A stretch of DNA of 64,000 nucleotides. Source: Streptomyces marokkonensis (GTDB taxonomy: Bacteria; Actinomycetota; Actinomycetes; Streptomycetales; Streptomycetaceae). The position numbers and the translations under genes are program-made. The stretch lies in the NCBI RefSeq assembly GCF_008312835.1, contig NZ_VSKS01000017.1, forward strand, positions 124,001 to 188,000, read 5' to 3'. Shown one piece after another: positions 9,450 through 17,829 of the stretch; the stretch's first letter is position 1, and each line of letters starts with the position of its first letter. The notes beneath the pieces are model-generated. The model was not told where the DNA came from. It saw only the letters and a list, made by a program, of their open reading frames with translations, and ran no database searches.

Positions 9450-10961
9450 CTAGCCGGCCTGAATGAACCGAAGGGTCGGGAACATCATTCCGGTGATCGG
9501 GGTCACCTCGATGCCCTTGACGCTGAAGTAGGTGTTGTTCGCCTGGTACCAGACGTTGTTCCAGGCCTGCTCGATGATTTCTTCGTTGAGGTCACGGATC
9601 GGGGGGACCTGCGCCTCGCCCGTCGCCGCCGCGACCTTGCCGACGAGCTCCTTGACCGTGGGGAAGTCCTCGACCGAGGGGTTCGGGTTGAACCACTGCT
9701 GCGACGTGATCTGGCTGTCCACCGACGCCGCCGGGTTGGAGTCCATGGCCAGGACGGCGACGAACATGGGGTAGGTGGCGGCGTTCTTCTGGTAGTCGGC
9801 CGGAGACAGGTTCTTCCACGTCACCTTGATGCCGAGCTTGCCCAGGGTCTGCTGGACGGACGGCTGCCACGGCTGGAAGATCGACGACATCGGCATCGTG
9901 ACCTTGAAACCGTCGGGGTAGCCGGCCTCGGCCATGAGCTTCCTGGCCTTGTCCATGTCGAACGCGTACCGGTCGTCGAGTGACTGGTCGTAGACCCCCC
10001 GGCCGACGGGGAACACCTGGTTGGTCGCCGATCCGGCGCCCTGGCCCACGGACTTCAGCATGGCCGCGCCGTCGAAGGCGTGGTTGATGGCCCGCCGCAC
10101 CCTGATGTCGCCCAGGGGCTCGAGCTCCTTGCCGGTGCGGTCGGTGAACTGGATGCCCACCCAGGTGGCGACGTCGGAGGCGACGTTCCAGCCCTGCTCC
10201 TTGGCCCGGGGGATGTCCGTGGCGTTGGCGTAGGCGATGTCGAGCTGGCCGGAGAGCATCGCGTTGAAGCTCGCGGTCGGGTCGGCGATCGGCAGCACAT
10301 GCACGGCGCCGAACGGGTAGGTCCTCGTGTCCCAGTGCTCGGCCTTCTTGGTGAAGACGTACTCCGACCCCGGCGACGACTTGCCCTTGTCGTAGGTGTA
10401 GGGACCCGAGCCGACGGGTTCGGTGGCGAGCGACTTCGCCTTGATCGCGGCCGGCGAGGACATCCAGCTGCGGCCCAGCCCCATGTAGTAGAGGAGGGCG
10501 TCGTCCTTCTTCTTGAGCTCGAGGGTGACGGTGTCCTCGTCGACCTTCTTGATACCGGTGACGTTCGCGTACGTCTGCCCGGACCGGACTCCGGCCTTGA
10601 GGTGCTCGAGGTTCTGCACCGCGGCGTCGGCGTCGAAGACCTCACCGTCGCTGAACTTCACCCCGGAGCGCAGCTCCATGGTGAGCGTCCGGCGGTCCTC
10701 GGAGTACGTCCACGACTCGGCGAGAGCGGGAACGGGCTGGGACATCTCGTCCAGCGCGATCAGCGGGTCGTAGAGGGCCGACAGGTAGGGGCCGTCGAAG
10801 CCGATGTCGGCCTGGGCCGGGTCCCAGGAGGTGACGTCGAGGAGCGTACCGATCTTGATATCCTCGGGGGTGTCGCTGTCTGAAGTGGAAGCGGTGTTCG
10901 TGCAAGCGGCCATCGCCAGCGCGACGACCGCGACAAGGCTGGCTCGCCAGATTCTCTTCAT
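9450..10961 (-). CDS. ABC importer substrate-binding lipoprotein (family 5, DppA/OppA-like)
   Basis: A 503-residue extracellular solute-binding protein. The signal peptide ends in a lipobox, LAMAAC, with lipidation at Cys20, so the mature protein is membrane-anchored. The SBP_bac_5 fold is shown by the IGTLLDVTSWDPAQA start, LYDPLIALDE, a VKFSDGEVFDADAAVQNLEHL segment and the C-terminal NNVWYQANNTYF region. The family binds peptides, nickel, opines, glycosides or aromatic-peptide-like ligands, so the ligand is open. It is the first gene of the importer operon; its upstream region contains the CGTTAGTCTACG motif. Confidence 0.92.
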   Translation of the reverse strand: MKRIWRASLVAVVALAMAACTNTASTSDSDTPEDIKIGTLLDVTSWDPAQADIGFDGPYLSALYDPLIALDEMSQPVPALAESWTYSEDRRTLTMELRSGVKFSDGEVFDADAAVQNLEHLKAGVRSGQTYANVTGIKKVDEDTVTLELKKKDDALLYYMGLGRSWMSSPAAIKAKSLATEPVGSGPYTYDKGKSSPGSEYVFTKKAEHWDTRTYPFGAVHVLPIADPTASFNAMLSGQLDIAYANATDIPRAKEQGWNVASDVATWVGIQFTDRTGKELEPLGDIRVRRAINHAFDGAAMLKSVGQGAGSATNQVFPVGRGVYDQSLDDRYAFDMDKARKLMAEAGYPDGFKVTMPMSSIFQPWQPSVQQTLGKLGIKVTWKNLSPADYQKNAATYPMFVAVLAMDSNPAASVDSQITSQQWFNPNPSVEDFPTVKELVGKVAAATGEAQVPPIRDLNEEIIEQAWNNVWYQANNTYFSVKGIEVTPITGMMFPTLRFIQAG

Positions 10962-11110
10962 GGAATCTTCTCTCGAGTAAGAGGGGCTGGTGCCGGATCG
11001 ATCCGGCGAGGGGACAATGGCCTGTCGCCTCGCCGTCGCAGCCCTCGGCCCACGGGTTGAGAGCGAGTGCGGGAAAGAGTTTCCCTACACGCCACCTCAC
11101 GCGTCGTGGC

Positions 11111-11122
11111 CGTTAGTCTACG
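11111..11122. promoter_or_regulatory. Candidate operator CGTTAGTCTACG upstream of the importer operon
   Basis: This 12-mer lies about 150 bp upstream of the binding-protein start. Its exact reverse complement occurs at 15635-15646, in the divergent promoter of the amidohydrolase and alcohol dehydrogenase. A chance exact 12-mer shared by two promoters of one gene cluster is unlikely. The regulator is unknown; the TetR protein at 5187 is the nearest candidate. Confidence 0.45.
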
Positions 11123-11231
11123 ATCGTCGGCGAAAAACGCAATGGCCCCGCCGCAGCCAATTGACGAGCGGCAGGGCCAAGGGTCCCGGCGGGGCCTGCC
11201 GAAGGGTCCGGCCGGCGCGGAGAAGGGTCCG

Positions 11232-12221
11232 TCAGACCGCCTCGGCAACCACGACCCGAGGGCTTCCCGGGAGCGCGATCACCTCGCGCCGGCGCCAGCC
11301 CGACGCCTCCAGCCACGCGGTGACCTCGGACTCCGGGTAGACGACCGTGCCGTCGATGACGAAGTACTCACCGGCGTGCAGTGCGTCGATCGGTCGCTGC
11401 CGGTCGTCGTCGTCCAGCAGGAAGTCCAGCAGGAGCAGCGTCGCGCCGGGGCGGGCCGCGGCGCGGGCGTTGGCGAGAATGGCGCGGTTCTGCTCGGCGG
11501 TGAAGCGGTGGATCACGTGGTTGACCATGACGAGGTCGTGGTCGCCGCCCGGCTGGGCCGTGTCCGTCGGTGCGGGGTCGATCCGGGCCCGGTCCGTGAG
11601 GCCTGCCGCCGCCAGCGCCCCGGCCACGGACTCCGTGGAGGCCGGGTCGAAGACGAAGCGGGCCGAGAGGCCGGGGCTGGCCCGCAGGGCGGCGATGGCG
11701 AAGTCCGGCGAGAGTCCGCCGAGGTCGAGCATGTCGCGGTAGGGCCCGAAGTCGAAGGACCGGGCGAGCATGGCGGCGTGCAGCGCGTTGTAGCGCATGA
11801 CTCCGGCCATGAACGTCCCCCACCGCTCCTCGTTCATGTCCAGCTCACCGGGCTTGGTGGTGTCGACGGTGGTGTCGAACTGCAGCCAGTGGCCGTAACT
11901 GATCTCGTTCAGGAAGGCGAGGAAGGGGTGCAGATCGAGATCGCCCTCGCCCGTCAGGTGGGCGGCGGCGTCCGGCGCGAGCCGGTAGCGGCCGTCGCGG
12001 CGCTCCAGCAGTCCCAGTCCGTTCATGGCGTCGGCGAGGATCCGGGCCATCCGCTCGCTGAGGCCGGTCGCCGTGGCCAGCCCGGCCACGTCGCGCTCGC
12101 CTTCGGCGAGGGCACGGAAGACACCGGTGCGCGCGGCGGCGAAGAGCTGCTTGGCGCCCATGTACCCGATCGCGATGTCGACGATCCGGTCGGGCGTGGC
12201 GGACGTGCTGGATACGGTCAT
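11232..12221 (-). CDS. SAM-dependent O-methyltransferase-like protein
   Basis: A 329-residue protein with the two-part layout of plant-type/actinobacterial O-methyltransferases. A winged-helix dimerisation domain (about 10-90: TGVFRALAEGERDVAGLATATGLSERMARILADAM) is followed by a Rossmann domain (about 150-329). Motif I is DLGGLSPDFAIAAL rather than the usual DVGGGxG, which may weaken SAM binding or shift function. HDLVMVNHVIHRF and TLLLLDFLLDDD correspond to later motifs. The ATG at 12219-12221 follows a good GGAGGA box. It could methylate a phenolic substrate or, as in some relatives, do non-methyl chemistry. Downstream on the same strand is the importer; upstream is an aldo/keto-reductase-like gene 58 bp away. 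Confidence 0.82.
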   Translation of the reverse strand: MTVSSTSATPDRIVDIAIGYMGAKQLFAAARTGVFRALAEGERDVAGLATATGLSERMARILADAMNGLGLLERRDGRYRLAPDAAAHLTGEGDLDLHPFLAFLNEISYGHWLQFDTTVDTTKPGELDMNEERWGTFMAGVMRYNALHAAMLARSFDFGPYRDMLDLGGLSPDFAIAALRASPGLSARFVFDPASTESVAGALAAAGLTDRARIDPAPTDTAQPGGDHDLVMVNHVIHRFTAEQNRAILANARAAARPGATLLLLDFLLDDDDRQRPIDALHAGEYFVIDGTVVYPESEVTAWLEASGWRRREVIALPGSPRVVVAEAV

Positions 12222-12279
12222 GAGGTCCTCCTGAGTGATGTCGTACGACTGTTGAGCGGGGTGGCGGGCGTCGGCCCGG

Positions 12280-13248
12280 TCACCAGGTGCCGTCCGCGGC
12301 GACGTCGCGGTCGAGCCACAGGTCCGTCACGGCCTGCCGTAGCGTGGCCGCTCCCACCCGGTCGAGCAGGCCAACCGCTCCGGCGTTGTCCTCCAGTTGC
12401 GCCTGCCTGGACACGCCGACCAGGACGTTCGCGGTCGCGGGGTTGGCCAGGCAGAAGGCGATGCCCAGCCGCGCGGGTGTGGTGCCGAACTGGTCGGCAA
12501 GCCGTCGCACCTCGGCGTAGGACTCGGCGATGCGCTCCCGGATGCCGCCGACATCGGCACCGATCTTGCGGTCCGGGCGGAGGTTGCCGACCAGGATGCC
12601 GCCCTCGAAGACGTCGGACGCCTGGAGGGCGAGCTCGCCGGAGTCGAAGAGCGGGGCGTAGTAGCGGCCTTCGGCCATCGACCTGCGGACCAGGCCGTAC
12701 TTGAGCTGAGCGAAGGCCGGCGGCACAAGGTTCCGCTCGCGCGCGATGTCGATCGCCGCGCGCAGGTCGGGGTACCGCCAGTTGTTCACGCCCCAGGTGG
12801 TGAACCGGCCCGCGTCGATCTGCTCGGCGACGTCGGTGACGACCCGCTCGACATCGAGGTCGCCGAAGTAGTCGCCGACGACAACCATGTCGGCGCGCTC
12901 GACTCCGACCCGCTCCAGTGACGTCTCCATCTGCTGGGTGAAGCCGGTGGCCGGGTAGTCCCAGAGCCAGAGCTTGCCGCAGAGCTGCCAGTCGGCACGC
13001 GCCAGACCGGCCTCCCGCACGGCGCGGCCGAAGATCAGGTCGGTGCGGGCGTTCTCCGCGTGCGGGCCCATGTTGTAGTGCGCGACGTCGAAGAAGGCGC
13101 AGCCGAGCTCGGCGGCCCGCGCGACCAGTGACACCGCGTCGTCGAAATCCATCCGGTCCCAGGTGTTCCAGGACCCCAGTGCCAGCACCGGTACCTCGGG
13201 GCCACCGGACCCCAATCGACGGCGGGGCACGGACTGTTCAGCGCTCAA
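12280..13248 (-). CDS. Aldo/keto-reductase-like protein lacking the catalytic His
   Basis: A 322-residue TIM-barrel protein of the aldo/keto reductase superfamily. Asp54 and Tyr58 (FFDVAHYNMG) and Lys92 (CGKLWL) match three members of the catalytic tetrad. The segment that normally ends in the fourth (DLYLLH) reads DMVVVGDYF, with Gly125 in place of His. The cofactor end is present but atypical. TTG at 13246-13248 is taken as start because it directly follows GGGAGGAG. A paralogue with the same substitution lies at 16824. These may be reductases with altered chemistry (for example lyase or double-bond-reducing) or non-catalytic. The gene is divergent from the SDR at 13336. Confidence 0.8.
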   Translation of the reverse strand: MSAEQSVPRRRLGSGGPEVPVLALGSWNTWDRMDFDDAVSLVARAAELGCAFFDVAHYNMGPHAENARTDLIFGRAVREAGLARADWQLCGKLWLWDYPATGFTQQMETSLERVGVERADMVVVGDYFGDLDVERVVTDVAEQIDAGRFTTWGVNNWRYPDLRAAIDIARERNLVPPAFAQLKYGLVRRSMAEGRYYAPLFDSGELALQASDVFEGGILVGNLRPDRKIGADVGGIRERIAESYAEVRRLADQFGTTPARLGIAFCLANPATANVLVGVSRQAQLEDNAGAVGLLDRVGAATLRQAVTDLWLDRDVAADGTW

Positions 13249-13275
13249 AGCTCCTCCCGAAGCCTCGGCTTTTTT

Positions 13276-13294
13276 GTCTACGCTTGTATACTAT
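13276..13294. promoter_or_regulatory. Divergent promoter motifs GTCTACG and TTGTATACTA
   Basis: The 87-bp gap between the divergent AKR-like and SDR genes contains GTCTACG (13276-13282), the core of the 11111/15635 motif. It also contains CTTGTATACTAT (13283-13294), whose GTATAC centre resembles the sites around the GntR gene. Either could be an operator; the gap is also AT-rich enough to hold the two promoters. Confidence 0.35.
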
Positions 13295-13335
13295 AAAGCG
13301 GACGCCGTGACAAAGGTCTCGGCGCGAGGGGAGAA

Positions 13336-14079
13336 ATGATGAAGCGCACACGCACCGTCCTCGTCACCGGCGGGGCGGGCGGGATCGGCCGGGCGGTGGC
13401 CGCGGCCTTCGCGGCGGCGGGCGAAACCGTGGTGATCGCCGACCGGGACGCACAGCGCGTCGGGGAGACGGCCGAGGCCCTCGGCGTCCACAGCCGGGTT
13501 CTCGACATCACCGACGCGGCCTCCGTCAACCGCGAACTCGACTCGGCACAGGCGGAGTTCGGTCCGATCGAGGTACTGGTGAACAACGCGGGCCTGCTCA
13601 CGGTCCACGGCGCACTCCTGGACCTGCCCGGCGACGACCTGGACACCATCCTGCGCACCAACGTGGTCGGCACGTTCCGGATGACCCAGCAGGTGGCCCG
13701 CCGGATGGTCGACGCCGGCGTCGCCGGGGCGATCGTCAACATCTCCTCGATCGGCGGCAGGCAGCCCACGCCGGGCATGGGCGGCTACGAGAGCAGCAAG
13801 GCCGCCGTGGACGCCCTCACCCGCTGGGCCGCGATCGAGCTGGCCGAGCACGGCATCCGCGTCAACGCCGTGGCACCCGGTCCGGTCCTCACCGAGATGA
13901 TCGCCGTCGGCATGCCGGAGGGTTCACCCCAGCGCCAGGCGTGGGAAGGCCGCATTCCGCTGCGCAGGCTCGCGGCGGTGGACGACGTCGCCGCGGCGGC
14001 CGTCTTCCTCGCCGGCGACACCGCCGCGCACATCACCGGCATCAGCCTGCCGGTCGACGGCGGCCAGCTGCTCACCTGA
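13336..14079 (+). CDS. Short-chain dehydrogenase/reductase (classical SDR)
   Basis: A 247-residue NAD(P)-dependent oxidoreductase. The cofactor motif TGGAGGIG is near residue 11, followed by ADRDAQR (acidic Asp favouring NAD), NNAG, the catalytic Ser in IVNISSIGG, and YESSK for the Tyr/Lys pair. The C-terminal GISLPVDGGQ is the family ending. Two consecutive ATG codons lie behind GAGGGGA; the first is used. The substrate is unknown, presumably a hydroxyl of an island metabolite. It is divergent from the AKR-like gene and ends at a strong convergent terminator shared with the amidohydrolase. Confidence 0.9.
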   Translation: MMKRTRTVLVTGGAGGIGRAVAAAFAAAGETVVIADRDAQRVGETAEALGVHSRVLDITDAASVNRELDSAQAEFGPIEVLVNNAGLLTVHGALLDLPGDDLDTILRTNVVGTFRMTQQVARRMVDAGVAGAIVNISSIGGRQPTPGMGGYESSKAAVDALTRWAAIELAEHGIRVNAVAPGPVLTEMIAVGMPEGSPQRQAWEGRIPLRRLAAVDDVAAAAVFLAGDTAAHITGISLPVDGGQLLT

Positions 14080-14100
14080 CCGCGGCCGGCCGCCCGTCCG

Positions 14101-14158
14101 GGGCCTGTCCCGGGGTTCCCGCCCTCCGGGGGGATGGCGGGAACCCCGGCACAGGCCC
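14101..14158. terminator. Strong bidirectional terminator
   Basis: Two 23-nt arms (14101-14123 and 14136-14158) pair with a single mismatch around a 12-nt loop, between the convergent SDR and amidohydrolase genes. This is the strongest hairpin I found in the window. Confidence 0.75.
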
Positions 14159-14183
14159 TGGAATCTCTCGGCGCCCGGCCGGG

Positions 14184-15587
14184 TCAGGCGGTCTCCGCCG
14201 TCGCCACCCGTGCCTCGCGCTCGTAGACGATCTCGCCGTCCACCACGGTGAGTTCCACGTCCACGTCCGGCAGTTCGGCGGGAGCCAGGGCAAGCGGATC
14301 GGCCGCCAGCACGCACAGATCGGCGGCCATCCCCGGGGCGAGCGTCCCCTTCCACGACGCGGCGTGGTCCTGACGGGCGGGCTCCACCGTGTAGCAGCGC
14401 AGCAGCCGGTCCATCCGCGGGCGCGGATCGGCCGCCGGCCCCATCCACGCGTCGGCGGCCGCGATCTGGCGCCGCCAGTCCGGTGAGAGCACCGGCGCGT
14501 CCGAAGTCAGGCACATGGACACGCCCGCGTCGAACGCCGCCTGCAACGGCCACGCGGCCGCCGCCGAGCCCGGACCGAGCGCGTCGTCCACCAGGGAGCG
14601 GGTGCGCAGCGCGATCTCCGGCTGGGTGTCGAGGCCCACTCCGAGCGCGGCCATCCGGCGCAGCTGCGGCCCGGTGACGAGGTCGCCGTGGATGATGTAG
14701 TGCCCCAGGTCGGCGTCGTACTCGGCCCTGGCCTGCTCGATCGCGTCGAGCGTGACGTCGATGGAGCGGTCCCCGGTGGCGTGCACCCCCACCTGCCGGC
14801 CCGCACGGTGCGCGGCAACGATCATCCGGGCCAGGTTCGCCTCACGCTCGGCGTCGTCGGCGCCCGCCACGAGAAGCGCGGGCCTGACTCCGTCGGCGTA
14901 GCAGTGGTGCGTGTAGGCCGACCGCATCGGCGGGATGCCGTCGGCGAATATCTTGACCCCGGCGAAGCGGAGCCACCGCGGGTCGCTCGTCGCACCGTCG
15001 GTGGCGGCGAGGCCGGCCAGGAAGTTCTCCAGGTCGCTCGGTCCGTCGAGCTCACCGTAGAGCCACAGGACGGTGACCCTGGCCCGCAGCCGCCGCTCGG
15101 CGGCGAGTTCGCGGTACAGCTCGGCGACGGAGGTGCCGAAGGCGCCGGTCGCTCCATGGTCCTCACCCGGGCCGAGGCCCGGTTCCGTGTAGCTGGTGAT
15201 GCCGAGCGAGGCGGCGAGTTCCCCGGCGCGCAGGATCGCCCGGCGGCGCTGTGCGTCGTCGGAGAGGGGACGCTCCGGAGGCGGTCCGGGGACGACGTGC
15301 TCGCCGAAGAGGGTGTCGGGCCACATGGCTCCCAGCCAGGTGGCGTGCAGATGTGCGTCGTTGATGCCGGGCAGGACGGCACGTCCGGCCAGGTCGACGA
15401 CCTCGGTCGAGGCGCCGGCGAGCGTCAGCACCTCGCGGTCGTCGCCGACACGGGCGACGAGACCGTCGCGCAGGGCGACGGCGGTGGCGGTCCCTCCCCC
15501 GCCGCCCGGCGCCAGGGTGTGCACGACACCGCCTCGCAGGATCAGGTCGGCCGGTGCATTGCGGGCGTCTCTGTCGGCTGTGCGCAC
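14184..15587 (-). CDS. Amidohydrolase family 3 (YtcJ-like metal-dependent hydrolase)
   Basis: A 467-residue metal-dependent hydrolase of the amidohydrolase superfamily. The HxH metal motif is in GINDAHLH (H79, H81). Further candidate ligands are the Lys in AGVKIFADG, the His in VGVHATGD and IIHGD, and the catalytic Asp in TSDAP. The N-terminal ADLILRGG and C-terminal ADLCVLAADPL strands form the small beta-sandwich around the barrel. Family members hydrolyse N-substituted formamides, cyclic amides or esters; the substrate is open. The start is GTG at 15585-15587. It is divergent from the zinc alcohol dehydrogenase across a 100-bp promoter region with the shared 12-mer. A paralogue is at 31005. 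Confidence 0.87.
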   Translation of the reverse strand: MRTADRDARNAPADLILRGGVVHTLAPGGGGGTATAVALRDGLVARVGDDREVLTLAGASTEVVDLAGRAVLPGINDAHLHATWLGAMWPDTLFGEHVVPGPPPERPLSDDAQRRRAILRAGELAASLGITSYTEPGLGPGEDHGATGAFGTSVAELYRELAAERRLRARVTVLWLYGELDGPSDLENFLAGLAATDGATSDPRWLRFAGVKIFADGIPPMRSAYTHHCYADGVRPALLVAGADDAEREANLARMIVAAHRAGRQVGVHATGDRSIDVTLDAIEQARAEYDADLGHYIIHGDLVTGPQLRRMAALGVGLDTQPEIALRTRSLVDDALGPGSAAAAWPLQAAFDAGVSMCLTSDAPVLSPDWRRQIAAADAWMGPAADPRPRMDRLLRCYTVEPARQDHAASWKGTLAPGMAADLCVLAADPLALAPAELPDVDVELTVVDGEIVYEREARVATAETA

Positions 15588-15634
15588 GGGTGCTCCTCGT
15601 CGCTCTCAGGGGGCTCGACATTTGAGTCGACAGC

Positions 15635-15646
15635 CGTAGACTAACG
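15635..15646. promoter_or_regulatory. Candidate operator CGTAGACTAACG in divergent promoter
   Basis: This is the exact reverse complement of the 12-mer at 11111-11122. It sits midway between the divergent amidohydrolase (start 15587) and alcohol dehydrogenase (start 15688), where a repressor could govern both. Confidence 0.45.
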
Positions 15647-15687
15647 CATCGTCGAGCTCTTGATCCGCTCGATCCGAAGGAGTTGTG

Positions 15688-16797
15688 ATGGATATTCCCT
15701 CCTCGACACGAGCCGCCGTACTGACGACCCACGGCGCCGCGTTGGACCTCACCGACCTGCCGCTTCCGGCGAAACCGGAACCGGGCGCCGCCCTCGTACG
15801 CGTCGTCTGCACGACTCTCTGCGGCACCGACATCGAGATCTGGTCGGGCAGGATGACCTTCCCCGGGATGCTGCCCATGGTGCTCGGCCACGAGATGGTC
15901 GGCGAGATCGTCGCGCTCGGCGAGGGCACCCGGGACGCGCTGGGCCGCGAGCTCTCCGTCGGCGACCGCATCGGCTGGTCCGAGTCGACCTGCGGCGCGT
16001 GCCACGGCTGCACGGTGCTGCGCGAACCGGTCGCCTGTTCGCGGCGGGGTTACGGGTTCCTGCAGCGCTCCGACGTCCCTCCCCACGCCACGGCGGGTCT
16101 GTGCGAGTACGCCTATGTGGTGCCCGGGGCGGCCAAACTGCTGCTGCCCGACGCGGTCCCCGACACCTGGGCCGCGATGGCGGGCTGCGCGGCGAAGACG
16201 GTGCTGAGGGCGTTCTCCCGGGCCGGCGGGGTACGCCCCGGCTCCCGCGTCGTCATCCAGGGTTCGGGGGCGCTCGGTCTCTTCGCGACCGCGGTGGCGT
16301 ATCTCAGCGGCGCGGGCAGTGTGATCACCGTCGGCGCTCCACCGTCGCGACTGGCCCTGGCCCACGAGTTCGGCGCCGACGAGACGGTGGACATCACCCA
16401 CGGCTCCGAAGCCGTCGTCGCCCAGGTGCTGAAGCTCACCGACGGCCGCGGTGCCGATCTGGTGCTCGACTTCGCCGGTGCCCCGTCGGTCGGCCGGGAG
16501 GCCGTGGAAATGGCCGCGCAGCGCGGACGCGTCGTGGTCGTGGGCAGCACCGGTCCGGTCGCCGAACCGCTCGCGCTGGGCACGGTGATGGGCAAGGAAC
16601 TCAACATCGTCGGTTCCCTCAACGGCGACATCGCCGACTACCACGACGCGATCGGCTTCTTCACCTCCTTCGCCGACCGCATGCCCTGGGACCGGCTGTT
16701 CGGCGAGCCCGTCGGCCTGTCGGAGGCCTCCGCCCGCATCGCCGCGATGAGCAGGCATGAGGAGATCAAGGCCGTCATCGATCCCCGGCTCGTCTGA
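15688..16797 (+). CDS. Zinc-dependent alcohol dehydrogenase (MDR family)
   Basis: A 369-residue medium-chain dehydrogenase. Catalytic zinc ligands are Cys45 (TTLCGTD) and His68-Glu69 (LGHEM). The structural zinc lobe has cysteines at 102, 105, 108 and 117 in STCGACHGC...ACS. The Rossmann motif is GSGALGL near residue 190. It would oxidise an alcohol to an aldehyde or ketone with NAD(P). ATG at 15688 is preferred to GTG at 15685 because it has better spacing from AAGGAG. It leads a rightward operon with the AKR-like gene, esterase and MFS exporter (gaps of 26 and 43 bp, then a 4-bp overlap). Confidence 0.92.
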   Translation: MDIPSSTRAAVLTTHGAALDLTDLPLPAKPEPGAALVRVVCTTLCGTDIEIWSGRMTFPGMLPMVLGHEMVGEIVALGEGTRDALGRELSVGDRIGWSESTCGACHGCTVLREPVACSRRGYGFLQRSDVPPHATAGLCEYAYVVPGAAKLLLPDAVPDTWAAMAGCAAKTVLRAFSRAGGVRPGSRVVIQGSGALGLFATAVAYLSGAGSVITVGAPPSRLALAHEFGADETVDITHGSEAVVAQVLKLTDGRGADLVLDFAGAPSVGREAVEMAAQRGRVVVVGSTGPVAEPLALGTVMGKELNIVGSLNGDIADYHDAIGFFTSFADRMPWDRLFGEPVGLSEASARIAAMSRHEEIKAVIDPRLV

Positions 16798-16823
16798 GCG
16801 AACCGGAGAAAGGACTCACACAC

Positions 16824-17786
16824 GTGACCACCAACCCGCTCCCCCGGCGCCGGATCGGCACCAGCGAACTCGAGGCGTCGGTGCTGTCCCTCGGCTCGTG
16901 GCACACCTTCGACCGGATGGACTTCGCGGACGCCGTCACCATGGTCCGCCACGCGCTCGACGAGGGCGTCAACCTGTTCGACGTCGGTGTCTACGGCATG
17001 CCCGGCATGCCTCCCGTCTTCACCGACGTACTGTGGGGCGCGATCATGCGGGCCACCGGGACCCCCCGGGACACGTACCTGGCCTCGGTGAAGCTGTGGA
17101 TCGAGGGCTTCGGCGCGGAGGGTTTCGCCCCCCAGCTGAAGAACGCGTTCCTGCGGACCGGGCTCGACCACGCGGACCTGGTGATCCTGGGAGACCTGCG
17201 GCGCGACGACGTGCGCCTGGAGGACCTCGTCGGCGACCTCGCCGCCCTGACGGACGCCGGACTGATCCGGGCCTGGGGTGTGAACAACTGGTCCGCGGCG
17301 AACATCCACGCCCTGCGCCGGATCGCCGCCGAACAGGGAGTGCCCGGACCGCAGATCGCGCAACTGAAGTACAGCGTGGCGCGGCGCTCGATTCCCGACG
17401 GGGAGCCGTTCGCCCAGCTGTTCGCCGAAGGATTCAGCATGCAGGCGTCCGATGTGCTGGAGGGCGGCATCCTCGCCGGACGCACCTCGCCCGAGCGGGA
17501 GATCGGCCGCGACCCCGGCTCGATCCGCGACGCGATCGTGGCGACCGTCCCGGGCATCACCGAACTCGCCGGCAAGCTCGGCACCACGCCCGCCCAGCTC
17601 GCGATCGCGTTCACGCTCACCCATCCCGCCAACACCACGACGCTCGTCGGCGCCACCCGGCTGGAGCAGGTCCGGCAGAACATCGGCGCCCTGGAGCTGG
17701 TGGAGCGCGTCGGGGCCGAGGAACTGCGGGCTCTCGTCGAACCCTTCTGGTGCGACCGCGGCATCGTCGACCCGGAAGGCCCCTGA
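16824..17786 (+). CDS. Aldo/keto-reductase-like protein lacking the catalytic His (paralogue)
   Basis: A 320-residue AKR-superfamily protein, clearly related to the one at 12280: both share the SLGSWxTxDRMDF start, GVNNW, QLKY, MQASDVxEGGIL and the DRxI/REI ending region. Asp53, Tyr57 (LFDVGVYGM) and Lys90 (SVKLW) are present. The His position (DLVILGDL) is Gly123. A GTG start at 16824 follows AAAGGA. It is the second gene of the rightward operon, between the alcohol dehydrogenase and the esterase. The two paralogues in one cluster suggest a heteromer or successive steps on related intermediates. Function beyond the fold is not assignable. Confidence 0.8.
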   Translation: MTTNPLPRRRIGTSELEASVLSLGSWHTFDRMDFADAVTMVRHALDEGVNLFDVGVYGMPGMPPVFTDVLWGAIMRATGTPRDTYLASVKLWIEGFGAEGFAPQLKNAFLRTGLDHADLVILGDLRRDDVRLEDLVGDLAALTDAGLIRAWGVNNWSAANIHALRRIAAEQGVPGPQIAQLKYSVARRSIPDGEPFAQLFAEGFSMQASDVLEGGILAGRTSPEREIGRDPGSIRDAIVATVPGITELAGKLGTTPAQLAIAFTLTHPANTTTLVGATRLEQVRQNIGALELVERVGAEELRALVEPFWCDRGIVDPEGP

Positions 17787-17829
17787 CGGTGACCACTCCC
17801 TCCGTATCCGACATCAGCAGGGGCAACCG

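Noticed and set aside
11067-12704. A 545-codon open frame on the plus strand
   Set aside because: Spans two real minus-strand genes antisense and has no recognisable sequence or ribosome binding site.
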